Origin: a virus
Length of the DNA: 64,000 bases
Direction: 5' to 3' (one strand)
Virus record (IMG/VR): IMGVR_UViG_3300024177_000003
Location: 1-64,000 of that record
Position numbers and translations under genes: made by a program. Shown here in pieces: positions 8,706-15,502 of the stretch; position 1 is the stretch's first letter, and every line of letters begins with the position of its first letter. The notes under the pieces were generated by a model. It saw only the letters and a program-made list of their open reading frames with translations. It made no database searches and was not told where the DNA came from.

Positions 8706-9296
8706 GGGACGCTCTACAGTACCGAGTCACTACAGTCGGCCGGCACGCTTCGGCGGTGCGGAACAATTCGACGTCGACGGCACGCTCTGGGTATCCGGGT
8801 CGATTTGAGATGCCGGCACGCTACGCGGCATCGGGTCGTTATCGCGGGATAGGCACGCTGCCGAAGCCAGGATCACTTTGTTCGGTTCGGCACACTCTGG
8901 TGGACGGGTCGATACTGTTACTCGGCACGCTCTGCAATTCCGGACCACTGCGTTCTGCCGGCACGCTACATCTTGGCGGGTCAATTCTAGACAAAGGCAC
9001 GCTTCGGGCTCCCGTGGCATTCACAATGCCAGGCACGCTATTCAGTGAGCGGATCTATTCCCTCCTTCGGCACGCTGGCCGTGACCGGGTCACTATTTAG
9101 AAGCCGGCACGCTACGTTTACGATGGGGCATTAACGGGCCCGGCACGCTCTCCTAGGTACGAGTCATTTGACGTTGACGGCACGCTGCGCGTCACCGGGT
9201 CGTTTAAATTATGCAGGCACGCTTGTTGGCTTCCGGGTCGTTACAACCAAAAGGCACACTTGCAGGGCCAGGGTCACTGCCAATAACAGGCACGTT
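8706..9296. repeat. Repeat array 1a: 17 units of a two-box motif, A boxes on plus strand
   Basis: A boxes (consensus CGGCACGCT) begin at 8706, 8742, 8779, 8815, 8852, 8889, 8924, 8960, 8996, 9032, 9069, 9106, 9142, 9179, 9216, 9253 and 9289, giving steps of 35-37 bp and a mean of 36.4. About midway between them lies a B box, CGGGTCRYT or close variants (clear at 8797, 8833, 8907 and 9199). A and B are variants of one pattern, CGG-S-W-C-R-Y-T. The roughly 10-bp spacers share no similarity with each other. The first box starts at the terminase stop codon and the last runs into the 3' end of the opposing regulator gene. Confidence 0.93.
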
Positions 9297-9796
9297 TATT
9301 TATTCACGGCATCGAGCAGCAAGTCAAGAATCTTCCGCCGATCATCTGTGGATAATTTATAGCCGTAGCCCCAACAGGTTAAGATCTGAACGTTGTACGG
9401 TGCGAGTGCACGCCGCAGTCGTGAAATGTGCACCTCGAGGCTGTTGGACGTTCGTGTGGCGTCTTTGGCAAATGACGGGTGCTGCAGCAGCGAGAGTAAA
9501 ATATTGATTTGAACTTTGGTGATGCCGAGCAGCTGCTGCACAGCAACGATAAAATCCCGTTTATTTTCATGGATGATTCGCGACAGCTGCAGCGCACGTT
9601 GATCGCGGGGGAAGCCCGGTGGCCAGTCAGCCCGCGGCAGGCCGGTGAGGTCTCCGGTGACGACGGCGGCCTCGAAGGTCTCCCGCAGCTGCGCGGCGGG
9701 CACGCGAACGGCACGCGCAATGGCAGCGAGTGGGACGCCTTCGTCGGCGAGGGCGAGCGCTATCGCTACGATATCGTGGGCCTGGCAGTCATGCAT
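9296..9796 (-). CDS. Winged-helix DNA-binding protein (OmpR/PhoB-type C-terminal domain) inside the repeat array
   Basis: The protein is 166 residues. The N-terminal third (ALADEGVPLAAIARAVRVPAAQLRET) resembles a helix-turn-helix. Residues about 95-160 match a Trans_reg_C winged helix, with LLSLLQHP, then the recognition-helix region LEVHISRLRRALAPY and the wing ILTCWGYGYKLS. There is no receiver domain. The ATG at 9796 has GGGGG upstream. The gene runs against the terminase operon and is embedded between repeat arrays 1a and 1b, with its stop codon overlapping the final array box. Related proteins occur in other rhizobial phages as far as I recall. A role in binding the flanking repeats is inference. 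Confidence 0.82.
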   Translation of the reverse strand: MHDCQAHDIVAIALALADEGVPLAAIARAVRVPAAQLRETFEAAVVTGDLTGLPRADWPPGFPRDQRALQLSRIIHENKRDFIVAVQQLLGITKVQINILLSLLQHPSFAKDATRTSNSLEVHISRLRRALAPYNVQILTCWGYGYKLSTDDRRKILDLLLDAVNK

Positions 9797-9866
9797 CCCC
9801 CAAACCTAGCTTGGAAGATGCACGACCACAAGTCGCTACGTGGTGTCGGGATACTTTGTGTGAAAA

Positions 9867-10163
9867 GGCACGCTGTTTGATCCGAGGGGCGCTATCACAC
9901 GCAGGCACGCTGCTGGATGACGGGTCGTTATATTCACACGGCACGCTGCTGCGTCTAGGGTCGTTGCTAGATTTCGGCACGCTTCCGAATCCCGGGCCAA
10001 TAGCGGGCGACGGCACGCTTTGTAATCGCGACACGCTACCGCCATGAGGTTCTCTACTGTGGTTCGGCACGCTCGCCGACGCCGGGACACTGAGGTGCTT
10101 CGGCACGCTCCACAACTCCGGGGCATTCACATACTCCGGCATGTCGACCGGTGGACGAATCTT
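9867..10163. repeat. Repeat array 1b: continuation of the two-box array, A boxes on plus strand
   Basis: Box starts fall at 9867 and 9904, then every 18 bp exactly: 9922, 9940, 9958, 9976, 9994, 10012, 10030, 10048, 10066, 10084, 10102, 10120 and 10138. They alternate A-like (GGCACGCT) and B-like (GGGTCGTT, GGGACACT) sequences, with two neighbouring A-like boxes at 10012 and 10030 and increasingly degenerate boxes at the right end. The remaining bases of the 9797-10226 gap show no gene. Because the step here is an exact multiple of three, the boxes stay in one reading frame, broken by a TGA at 10045. Confidence 0.88.
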
Positions 10164-10226
10164 CAGCAAGGGAAGAAGACGCATCCTTCGCCTCACGGCA
10201 CGCCGACCGGCCGGCGCCTGCCGCCT

Positions 10227-10550
10227 TCAGGGCGGAAGCTTGGCATCGCATAAAATGGCTTCACGCAGCTCTTTGGCGAATTGCTGCAGTTCGCCGTGGA
10301 TGCTGTTCATACGGGCCATGTCACGAGCGGTTGGTTCGGTGTTAGGATCGAGTATGGTCATGACTGAGGACCATAAATGCTGTGAACCGGCGAAAAACGC
10401 TATGCGGCAGATATCACGCATGTTGTCTGACATGTCGGCCGGCAGGCACACGCTGTTGAACGTCAGCCAGCCGCCTTGAACCAGGACGCCGCGGTCGGTC
10501 AGTTCTTCCGAGATACGAGCGGCGATACGATCGAGATCAGGACGTGCCAT
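10227..10550 (-). CDS. Conserved phage hypothetical protein
   Basis: The 107-residue, mostly helical protein contains RIAARISEELTDRGVLVQGGW, AFFAGSQHLWSSVMTIL and DMARMNSIHGELQQF. I recall small phage proteins with the AFFAGAQHLF...EL pattern, usually without a function and often next to regulators or replication genes. The ATG at 10550 has AAGGGAG six bases upstream, better than the longer frame to 10601. The gene points away from the non-coding control region and lies just beyond array 1b. Confidence 0.75.
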   Translation of the reverse strand: MARPDLDRIAARISEELTDRGVLVQGGWLTFNSVCLPADMSDNMRDICRIAFFAGSQHLWSSVMTILDPNTEPTARDMARMNSIHGELQQFAKELREAILCDAKLPP

Positions 10551-10650
10551 TGTAAACTCCCTTGCTGCCTGAACACTAGCGAGTTCGACGACGGCGTTCA
10601 AGCTGTTTTATGTGGGTCGATCATGATACTACTCCATTTCCATTGTCATT

Positions 10651-10667
10651 TTGTATATTTTATACAA
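10651..10667. promoter_or_regulatory. Palindromic operator-like site TTGTATA-TTT-TATACAA
   Basis: A perfect 7-bp inverted repeat with a three-base centre lies about 100 bp upstream of the minus-strand gene at 10550, in AT-rich DNA that could hold its promoter. The related palindrome TTGTACAA appears near 10700 and again at the early promoter near 11407. This is a plausible dimer-binding operator; no binding protein can be named. Confidence 0.5.
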
Positions 10668-10721
10668 TTTGTATTACGTTCTAGTAGATCTGGACGTTTT
10701 GTACAATGTTGCTAGGCCATC

Positions 10722-10809
10722 TCACACGGATACGTTAGTAAGTTTATACCTTTTTGTTTTTTGTGTCACACGAGTACGTTAGTAAGTTTATACCTTTTTG
10801 TTTTTTGTG
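10722..10809. repeat. Two tandem copies of a 44-bp repeat
   Basis: Two adjacent copies share TCACACG, two variable bases, TACGTTAGTAAG, TTTATACC and a T/G-rich tail (TTTTTGTTTTTTGTG). They begin at 10722 and 10766. The second copy is followed directly by TCGTGTGA, the reverse complement of the repeat's leading box. The variable dinucleotides (GA and AG) show the copies are not a simple recent duplication. Such iterated units in front of an early region could be iterons or operators. Confidence 0.75.
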
Positions 10810-10890
10810 TCGTGTGAATTTGTGGGTCACCTCATCATAACGCGCGCGGGGGTGGGCCGGTCCAGGGTGGGGTGGGGCCAGCGACGGTGG

Positions 10891-11002
10891 CCGAACACCA
10901 GAAGGTGTGGTGTCCGAACACCAGTTCAGTAGCAGGGAAGTCGCCGAAGGACTTTCGGCTACTAGCCTTTCAGCAAATCGGTAATTAGGTATATGCTAGT
11001 AG
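10891..11002. repeat. Cluster of stem-loops and inverted repeats
   Basis: Two 5-bp hairpins abut: ACACC-AGAA-GGTGT at 10895-10908 and GGTGT-CCGA-ACACC at 10909-10922, inside a direct repeat of CCGAACACCAG. A longer two-step stem follows at 10928-10963, with AGTAGC pairing GCTACT outside and AAGTC pairing GACTT inside. CTACTAGC (10959-10966) can also pair with GCTAGTAG (10995-11002), competing with the previous stem. The competing pairings are suggestive of a regulated RNA or a protein-bound DNA structure. Confidence 0.6.
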
Positions 11003-11040
11003 GCTAAGTGCTTGAAATCATTGGTGTTTTAGACCTCACT

Positions 11041-11328
11041 AGTTCACTAGATCGCGATTCCGGAACAACACCCCCTTTTTCTAACGAGGGGGGGAACGCC
11101 ATTGGCCGGCACGCCCGTTCTGTTCTTGTTCTGTTTGAATAGTTCAATAGAACATTTTACCATAATAATATATATTTCGTGTGCAAGATAGTAGTATTAT
11201 CGTACTAAACTATTGATCTAATTGATGGTAAAGAAGAAAACGTGATCAAATATATAGGCCTATTCATGCCTACGAAAAATTCCCCCTAAAACATGTGACT
11301 GTTGTTCCAAACTCGCTACTAGTGAACT
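11041..11328. repeat. Long-distance inverted repeat flanking an AT-rich core
   Basis: The left arm has AGTTCACTAG (11041-11050) and GGAACAAC (11062-11069). The right arm has GTTGTTCC (11301-11308) and CTAGTGAACT (11319-11328) in inverted order and nearly equal spacing. Further similarity extends outward on both sides (GACCT...CG on the left against its complement up to about 11365). The 230 bp between the arms include the most AT-rich stretch of the region. Confidence 0.6.
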
Positions 11329-11406
11329 ACTGAAAGACCCGATCGCGTCAGGTCTATGGGGCCGGGTGCCGTTCACGCGATTCCAGCAAAAGGTATTAAA
11401 ATATTG

Positions 11407-11434
11407 TTGTACAATCGGAAAAATCTGCTACGTT
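11407..11434 (+). promoter_or_regulatory. Early promoter 1 (sigma70-like) with AATCGGAAAA in the spacer
   Basis: TTGTAC (-35) and TACGTT (-10) are 16 bp apart, about 40 bp before the first early gene at 11475. The spacer begins with AATCGGAAAA (11413-11422), which recurs at the equivalent place of the second early promoter at 13732. The palindrome TTGTACAA overlaps the -35 element. The shared spacer box suggests co-regulation by a phage or host factor. Confidence 0.55.
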
Positions 11435-11474
11435 AGGTGACAGTTGGAAAGGAAATACGTAAGGAGAACACCCC

Positions 11475-11681
11475 ATGACACGTACAGAAATTCGCGTCGG
11501 ACAAAAGGTCGTCGTCAAAGGTTCATGGCTTGCCGCATGTGGCTTCAACACCGTCGAAAATACGGCAATGGAGGTGCTCCGGGTTCTGCCACGCGCATTG
11601 CCCGATGGCACACGCTTTTATGAGGTCAAGCGGCCCGATGGTGCGACATGGCTGGTTAACGACTGGCGTATCGTCCGCTAG
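11475..11681 (+). CDS. Hypothetical early protein
   Basis: The 68-residue protein looks like a small beta-barrel: MTRTEIRVGQKVVVKGSW, a middle helix, then RFYEVKRPDGATWLVNDWRIV. It is the first gene after early promoter 1, with AAGGAG upstream of the ATG. The function is unknown. Confidence 0.7.
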   Translation: MTRTEIRVGQKVVVKGSWLAACGFNTVENTAMEVLRVLPRALPDGTRFYEVKRPDGATWLVNDWRIVR

Positions 11682-11737
11682 CACTACGCGCGCGCCGCGA
11701 TGTGCGGCGCGCTTCAACGCACGAAGGAACGAATCCT
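11682..11737 (+). promoter_or_regulatory. Intergenic hairpin followed by Shine-Dalgarno site
   Basis: A 9-bp perfect stem GCGCGCCGC (11690-11698), loop GATGT, then GCGGCGCGC (11704-11712) is followed by TTCAACGC and AAGGAACGAATCCT before the next ATG. It sits where the recurring early leader elements sit and shares the hairpin, TTCAA and SD order, but lacks the second hairpin. I treat it as a possible distant relative. Confidence 0.55.
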
Positions 11738-12040
11738 ATGAACACCGCATATTATGTTTTCACCTCTGGTCTGCCCGGCTGTCTGCCCGATTATAACAGC
11801 GGCGCAATGGCGTTCACCACGCGACGCGACCTCAGTCGCGCCATTCGTGCTGAACTAGAAATACTCAACTACCCCAAATCATGCTTTGCTGATGTGTGCA
11901 TCGAAAAGCTTTGGGGATTCATCAAGCGCCATGGTTCCAGCACCGCGCATCGTGCCGTCTATCACGGCGATCGTGTCTTTGAAATGCATGGTCTGACCGA
12001 ATCCGAGTACAACGCTATGCTTGACGCGGACTGCGCATAA
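11738..12040 (+). CDS. Hypothetical early protein
   Basis: The 100-residue mixed alpha/beta protein contains MNTAYYVFTSGLPG, TTRRDLSRAIRAELEIL and RVFEMHGLTESEYNAML. The ATG at 11738 follows AAGGAACGAATCCT. The same SD context (AAGGAACGAATCCC) precedes the next tiny gene, so the spacing module was duplicated. No family is recognised. Confidence 0.7.
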   Translation: MNTAYYVFTSGLPGCLPDYNSGAMAFTTRRDLSRAIRAELEILNYPKSCFADVCIEKLWGFIKRHGSSTAHRAVYHGDRVFEMHGLTESEYNAMLDADCA

Positions 12041-12052
12041 GGAACGAATCCC

Positions 12053-12163
12053 ATGTTCAACATCTCGTATTCCCGCAACGGCGCTATGCGCTTCCTGAAG
12101 ATCGGTCGGTTTTGCTTTCAATTCTGCATCGCCACCGCTTATCGCCCCTTGAAAGGAATTTGA
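12053..12163 (+). CDS. Tiny early protein
   Basis: This 36-codon frame starts MFNISYSRNGAMRF and ends RPLKGI. It has its own AAGGAACGAATCCC site upstream, and its stop is followed three bases later by the next ATG. The tight spacing and good SD argue for translation, perhaps mainly for coupling; the product has no recognisable features. Confidence 0.45.
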   Translation: MFNISYSRNGAMRFLKIGRFCFQFCIATAYRPLKGI

Positions 12164-12165
12164 CC

Positions 12166-12312
12166 ATGCCTGCCGGTTGGGACGTTCACACATTGCAGCA
12201 TGTCGCCATGCTGTTATTTTCCGATCAGGAGGCACAGTCGTGGTTCCGCTGTGCTTGCCATGGCTACGCCCAAACCCTCTATGACGAAATGCCGATGCTC
12301 GTTTGGTGCTGA
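12166..12312 (+). CDS. Small early hypothetical protein
   Basis: The 48-residue protein starts MPAGWDVHTLQHVAML and ends YDEMPMLVWC, with GAAAGGAATTTGACC ahead of the ATG. The longer in-frame start at 12112 lies inside the previous gene and lacks an SD. The function is unknown. Confidence 0.55.
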   Translation: MPAGWDVHTLQHVAMLLFSDQEAQSWFRCACHGYAQTLYDEMPMLVWC

Positions 12313-12331
12313 TATAAAAGGAATGAATGTG

Positions 12332-12577
12332 ATGACAATCCAAGTCGAGACCTTCACGGCTCCCGCTTATTGGGCAAGCGCTCTGATTAACGGCGACACG
12401 ACCGGTATGGAAGATAAAGAAATTGCCACTATGGAGGCATGGTGCGAGTCAATCGCACCGTGGGAAATTATCGATGTTGTCGATAACTGCGAGCCCTATT
12501 TCACATGGGATTACGCCCAATACGAATCCGGCATCTATGGTGGCGACGTTCTAGACTACATCGCCCATAAAAGGTGA
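12332..12577 (+). CDS. Small conserved acidic protein (APxYWASALINGD type)
   Basis: The 81-residue acidic protein carries FTAPAYWASALINGD, then MEAWCESIAPWEIIDV and YESGIYGGDVLDYI. Proteins with the tAPxYWASALINGD signature are frequent in phages and plasmids and have no known role; a DUF6926-like assignment is possible from memory. The ATG at 12332 lies nine bases past AAAAGGA, unlike the ATG at 12323, which abuts it. Confidence 0.75.
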   Translation: MTIQVETFTAPAYWASALINGDTTGMEDKEIATMEAWCESIAPWEIIDVVDNCEPYFTWDYAQYESGIYGGDVLDYIAHKR

Positions 12578-12659
12578 GGTGCTGACAGCGTGAACGGCAG
12601 GGCTCCTGCCGTTCAAGCGGTCCGCAATCATGCGGCGACCGATAGCAAAGGCTTGAACA
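12578..12659 (+). ncRNA. Structured early leader element, copy 1
   Basis: A conserved ACAG is followed by P2, GAACGGCAGG paired with CCTGCCGTTC (12592-12614, 10 bp, three-base loop). Then comes AAGCGG and P3, CCGC-AATCAT-GCGG (12622-12635). AGCAAAGG lies upstream of the ATG at 12660. P3 here is CCGC/GCGG instead of the CGGC/GCCG of the other copies, a compensatory change with a conserved loop. Confidence 0.75.
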
Positions 12660-13055
12660 ATGGAAATCAACGTCACGCACATGGTCGATGATGCCGACAG
12701 CATGATCGATCTTTCAGGTTCCGTCATGGAACACGGCGAAAACGCCAGTAAGATAACGTGGAACAATGCGCTCGATTACGGCCGCAATCATCCATTGCTC
12801 ACCACCGATGATGAACGCGACGACGCACGCAATCACTTTGCCGCATTCGGTGCGTGGTCGCGCGACGACATTGCCGCGTGGTCGGATGACGAATTGCAAG
12901 CCATCACATGTCAGGATGTCGCCGCGGCAATCCGTGAAATGAACGACATCTCCGACGATTACGCCCATTATGAACGTCTCTGCGAAGAGGGTGTTTGCGA
13001 CGGCCGGTTATTCCGCGGCATCGACGGTGAATGGTATTTCCACTTAGGTTGTTAA
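12660..13055 (+). CDS. Conserved early hypothetical protein
   Basis: The 131-residue protein is strongly acidic and helical: DDERDDARNHFAAFGAWS, then DDIAAWSDDELQAITCQDVAAAIREM, and a C-terminal FRGIDGEWYFHLGC beta segment. I recall similar proteins on rhizobial plasmids and phages, without a function. Strong net negative charge would suit a DNA mimic, but this is only a thought. It has a structured leader upstream and a degenerate one downstream. Confidence 0.7.
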   Translation: MEINVTHMVDDADSMIDLSGSVMEHGENASKITWNNALDYGRNHPLLTTDDERDDARNHFAAFGAWSRDDIAAWSDDELQAITCQDVAAAIREMNDISDDYAHYERLCEEGVCDGRLFRGIDGEWYFHLGC

Positions 13056-13156
13056 TCGCAGTGTGCTGACAGTGTGGACGGCACCCCCCATGCCGTCCAA
13101 GCGGGCCGGTCACTCGCTAGCGCTAAGCCGGATTCGACCGCGTAGGGAGGCCGCTG
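13056..13156 (+). ncRNA. Structured early leader element, copy 2 (divergent)
   Basis: AATCGCAGT directly follows the stop codon. P2 is GGACGGCA paired with TGCCGTCC (13076-13098, seven-base loop), followed by AAGCGG. The P3 position is enlarged: GCCGG pairs with a second CCGG around the palindrome CGCTAGCG. It is followed by GGGAGG and a possible ATG at 13157. Confidence 0.6.
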
Positions 13157-13516
13157 ATGCGTTCTAGCGACCTCCCTGCTACGGTCATGAGGCTCACAAA
13201 AACGCGCATCCTGCCCCCCTTAGAACGCCAGGACGGGCTTTCGGTATCATGGCATGGTGGCGTGATGATTGTACACGGTCACGGCGCCCATGCGTTTGCG
13301 TATGGGGAGGCTGTCCTAGGGCGGAGCCTCCCCTGGAACGCATGGACGGCTCCACGCGAGCGGGTTTTGATGCCATCGCGTGAAGCGCGGTGGTCCGTGT
13401 GTTTCGCTCACGGCTCTTGCCGCCGCATAACCTACGGTGCTGACCATGTCGTCGGTATCGCTGCCCGCACGCCGCATCGCGATTTGGTCCGCAGGGGCGA
13501 TGCCGTCAGCAAGTAG
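13157..13516 (+). CDS. Doubtful ORF downstream of leader copy 2
   Basis: The 119-residue frame starts MRSSDLPATVM after a good GGGAGG site and a leader element, so some translation is likely. About half of it is antisense to the better-supported minus-strand gene at 13316-13642, and its composition there (Arg/Ala/Trp-rich) looks like shadow sequence. Only the first 50-60 residues could be a real product. Confidence 0.3.
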   Translation: MRSSDLPATVMRLTKTRILPPLERQDGLSVSWHGGVMIVHGHGAHAFAYGEAVLGRSLPWNAWTAPRERVLMPSREARWSVCFAHGSCRRITYGADHVVGIAARTPHRDLVRRGDAVSK

Positions 13517-13642
13517 AACGCGCGCCGCGTCAAGCAGTGGTTGCGTACTGGCGTTCAAAATCTGCCGCTCGCCATAGTGTGCCGCGTAGGTCGGTCCGCG
13601 TGAGGTGTATTTGCCAGTCGGCGTAACGACGATGATGTGCAT
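13316..13642 (-). CDS. Conserved small hypothetical protein, opposite to the early operon
   Basis: The 108-residue protein reads MHIIVVTPTGKY, then QPLLDAARVLLADGIAPADQIAMRRAGSDTDDM and PPRFTRWHQNP. It fits a small family common in alphaproteobacteria and their phages, in which a short N-terminal strand precedes QPLLDGARALLAEGxDPATxIVMRHAGS. GGAGG lies six bases before the ATG at 13642. It is the only minus-strand gene among the early genes and would be transcribed from the 13.65-13.79 kb gap. Confidence 0.7.
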   Translation of the reverse strand: MHIIVVTPTGKYTSRGPTYAAHYGERQILNASTQPLLDAARVLLADGIAPADQIAMRRAGSDTDDMVSTVGYAAARAVSETHGPPRFTRWHQNPLAWSRPCVPGEAPP

Positions 13643-13716
13643 GAGCAACCTCCATTGCTGTGCGCAAGCTTACACCTCGCAACAGCGGCCCACACATCAT
13701 GAAAAAATTTTAGTAC

Positions 13717-13760
13717 AAACGGAAAAAGTCATTGACAATCGGAAAAGCTAGGCCTAGGTT
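13717..13760 (+). promoter_or_regulatory. Early promoter 2 (sigma70-like) with AATCGGAAAA box
   Basis: TTGACA (13732-13737), a 17-bp spacer and TAGGTT (13755-13760) make a good promoter for the gene at 13796. The spacer opens with AATCGGAAAA (13737-13746), as at early promoter 1, and a near copy AAACGGAAAA lies 20 bp upstream (13717-13726). Conservation of a box inside two promoter spacers suggests an operator. Confidence 0.7.
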
Positions 13761-13795
13761 TACATCGTGAACGCAACACAGGAAGGAACACACAA

Positions 13796-13966
13796 ATGAG
13801 TTTGTTGTTCAAGCAGCTAAACGAAGCGGAGCAAGCAAAAGCGCGGCAATGGGCGCGCGACAACTACCGGAAATTTTCGCCCATCAACGGTATCTGGCAT
13901 CCCATCGTTCGGGAGGAATGCGCCAAGATCAATGCGGAAACCGAGTCTTTGCCACGTATGGATTGA
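13796..13966 (+). CDS. Small early hypothetical protein
   Basis: The 56-residue protein starts MSLLFKQLNEAEQAKARQWA and contains FSPINGIWHPIVREECAKIN. AGGAAGGAAC precedes the ATG. It is the first gene of the second early transcription unit. The function is unknown. Confidence 0.65.
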   Translation: MSLLFKQLNEAEQAKARQWARDNYRKFSPINGIWHPIVREECAKINAETESLPRMD

Positions 13967-14033
13967 TTGCAGTCTATGGCCATGCCGTTGCATGGCCATA
14001 AGCGGCGATCATGCCGAGCAAGGGTAAACCCAC
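13967..14033 (+). ncRNA. Structured early leader element, copy 3
   Basis: TTGCAGTC follows the stop directly. P2 is a perfect 11-bp stem, TATGGCCATGC / GCATGGCCATA (13975-14000), with loop CGTT. AAG and P3 follow (CGGC-GATCAT-GCCG, 14003-14016), then AGCAAGGG before the ATG at 14034. The P2 sequence is unrelated to copies 1, 2, 4 and 5, but pairing is kept. Confidence 0.8.
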
Positions 14034-14897
14034 ATGAACATGCTTTACACGCAATCCGCTCGTTTCGACACCGGTCACGCTCTGACCGAAGATGAACTAT
14101 TCAAGCTGGCACCGTCGGTGTTCGCCACCGATGCGCATCATTCCCGCTCCGAACGGTTCGCACCGGTGCCGACCATCGACATGGTGCGCGGCTTGCGCAA
14201 TGAAGGTTTCTGCGTCGTCGGCGCCAAACAGGCTGTCGCGCGCGTTGACGATAAGCGCAACTACACCAAGCACATGTTGCGTATACGCCACATTGACGAC
14301 ATGCGGCATCACAAGGTCGGTGACACGGTTGCCGAAATGTACCTGAAAAACGCCAATGACGGCACTTGCGCTTATGAACTGATGGCGGGCTTGTTTCGCA
14401 TCCAATGCCTCAACAGCTTGGTTGCGCAGACCGATACGATCGACAGCATCAAAGTTTACCATAAGGGGCGAGCGCTTGAACAAGTCATTGAAGGCACCTA
14501 CCGCGTCATCGGCGAATCGCAGAAACTACTGGACAATCGCGAGCGATGGGGCGACCTCCAGCTTAACCACGGTCAACGCAATGCCTTCGCCGAAGCCGCT
14601 CACGTATTACGATTTGATTTGCAGAACGAATCGGACGCGGCACGCGAAACGCACGCAATCAAGCCAACGGCATTGTTAAGCCCGCGCCGCTTTGACGATC
14701 AAGGTACCGATCTATGGACGACCTTGAACGTGGTACAGGAAAATTGCATGCGCGGCGGGCTGACCGGCATCGGTCGTGACGCCAATAATCGGCGCCGTCG
14801 CACCACGACACGGGAGGTGAAAGGCATCGATCAGGACGTCAAGCTGAATAAGGCATTGTGGGTTCTGACCGAGCGCATGGCGCAGCTAGTCGCGTAA
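14034..14897 (+). CDS. DUF932 family phage protein
   Basis: The 287-residue protein matches the DUF932 phage/plasmid family: an N-terminal RSERFAPVPTIDMVRGLRNEGF segment, then a beta-rich middle (KHMLRIRH, YELMAGLFRIQCLNSLV), HKG, a long helical segment and a C-terminal TTLNVVQENCMRGGLTG. DUF932 proteins are abundant in phages and plasmids; I know of no settled function. It is the largest early protein here and has its own structured leader. Confidence 0.88.
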   Translation: MNMLYTQSARFDTGHALTEDELFKLAPSVFATDAHHSRSERFAPVPTIDMVRGLRNEGFCVVGAKQAVARVDDKRNYTKHMLRIRHIDDMRHHKVGDTVAEMYLKNANDGTCAYELMAGLFRIQCLNSLVAQTDTIDSIKVYHKGRALEQVIEGTYRVIGESQKLLDNRERWGDLQLNHGQRNAFAEAAHVLRFDLQNESDAARETHAIKPTALLSPRRFDDQGTDLWTTLNVVQENCMRGGLTGIGRDANNRRRRTTTREVKGIDQDVKLNKALWVLTERMAQLVA

Positions 14898-14971
14898 GCA
14901 ATCGCAGTCTGAACGGCACCGCGCGTGCCGTTCAAGCGGCGATTGTGCCGGATAGCAAGGGATTAACGATC
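14898..14971 (+). ncRNA. Structured early leader element, copy 4
   Basis: AATCGCAGTCT is followed by P2, GAACGGCAC paired with GTGCCGTTC (14911-14933, loop CGCGC), then AAG and P3, CGGC-GATTGT-GCCG (14937-14950). AGCAAGGGA precedes the ATG at 14972. AATCGC at the 5' end can also pair with GCGATT of P3, giving an alternative enclosing stem. Confidence 0.8.
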
Positions 14972-15502
14972 ATGCGTGCGCTCACAAAGCTCGATATTGC
15001 TGCAATCCGCAAAGCAGATACACTTGTCATTCACCTGAACAAAGCGAACCCACAAGGGACCGTTAGATGTGTCAAGCGGGCCGATTATACAATTGATCCT
15101 TATGCAAAAGACCAAAGCTATTCACTCGACTGCGATGTAGTGTTACGTCATGTCTACGGCGCGACTACCAGTGTTACCGACACCGATATCGCTTGCTTTG
15201 GCCATGTCAGCATTTATTCCGGACAACGTTGCCCTGTCTATTGCATGTTGGAAACGTTGAAGGAGGGCGACGAATTGACATTTAGCTTTTACGCCGATGC
15301 ACATTCAAACGGTTATATCGCCAAAGCAGGATTGCACGCCGATGTGCTCAATTTGCTTGTGCGTCGGCCGTTGAAAGACGGCAAGTCGCGCTATTACACA
15401 TGGGAATTAAACGTTAGCATTTGCCCGGAAAACAGCGCTCGCATGTGTCGCAACGTTCCAGTGTCACGCTGGTATCTCGAAGCAGCAAGCGAAGCGGCGT
15501 GA
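14972..15502 (+). CDS. Hypothetical early protein
   Basis: The 176-residue, beta-rich protein contains LDIAAIRKADTLVIHLN, VLRHVYGATTSVTD, then LKEGDELTFSFYADAHSNGYI and a final SRWYLEAASEAA. I do not recognise a family. The start at 14972 uses the SD of leader copy 4; the longer frame upstream would run through that leader. Confidence 0.7.
   Translation: MRALTKLDIAAIRKADTLVIHLNKANPQGTVRCVKRADYTIDPYAKDQSYSLDCDVVLRHVYGATTSVTDTDIACFGHVSIYSGQRCPVYCMLETLKEGDELTFSFYADAHSNGYIAKAGLHADVLNLLVRRPLKDGKSRYYTWELNVSICPENSARMCRNVPVSRWYLEAASEAA

Larger units (their letters stand above)
10551..11474. other. Non-coding control region, possible origin of replication
   Basis: These 924 bp carry no convincing gene and separate the minus-strand gene ending at 10227 from the plus-strand early operon. 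They hold an operator-like palindrome, a tandem 44-bp repeat, a cluster of stem-loops, a G-rich stretch (10850-10880), a pair of long inverted arms, an AT-rich core at about 11130-11280, and the first early promoter. The base composition drops sharply against the rest of the window. Direct repeats, dyads and an AT-rich stretch together are typical of replication origins or lysis-lysogeny switches. No DnaA-box cluster was recognised. Confidence 0.6.

Noticed and set aside
8706-9296. A boxes as sigma54 -24 elements (GGCAC)
   Set aside because: No GC element of the -12 type lies at the required distance in the units inspected.
9867-10163. Array as a gene for a hexapeptide beta-helix protein (GTLxxxGSLxxx)
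   Set aside because: The boxes translate as GTL and GSL and block 1b keeps frame, but a TGA interrupts it, other blocks shift frame every 37 bp, and box codons are invariant while the other three codons are random, so constraint is on DNA.
13101-13140. tRNA-like GATTCGACC sequence
   Set aside because: No acceptor stem, anticodon arm or matching T-stem can be folded around it; it is the enlarged second hairpin of leader copy 2.
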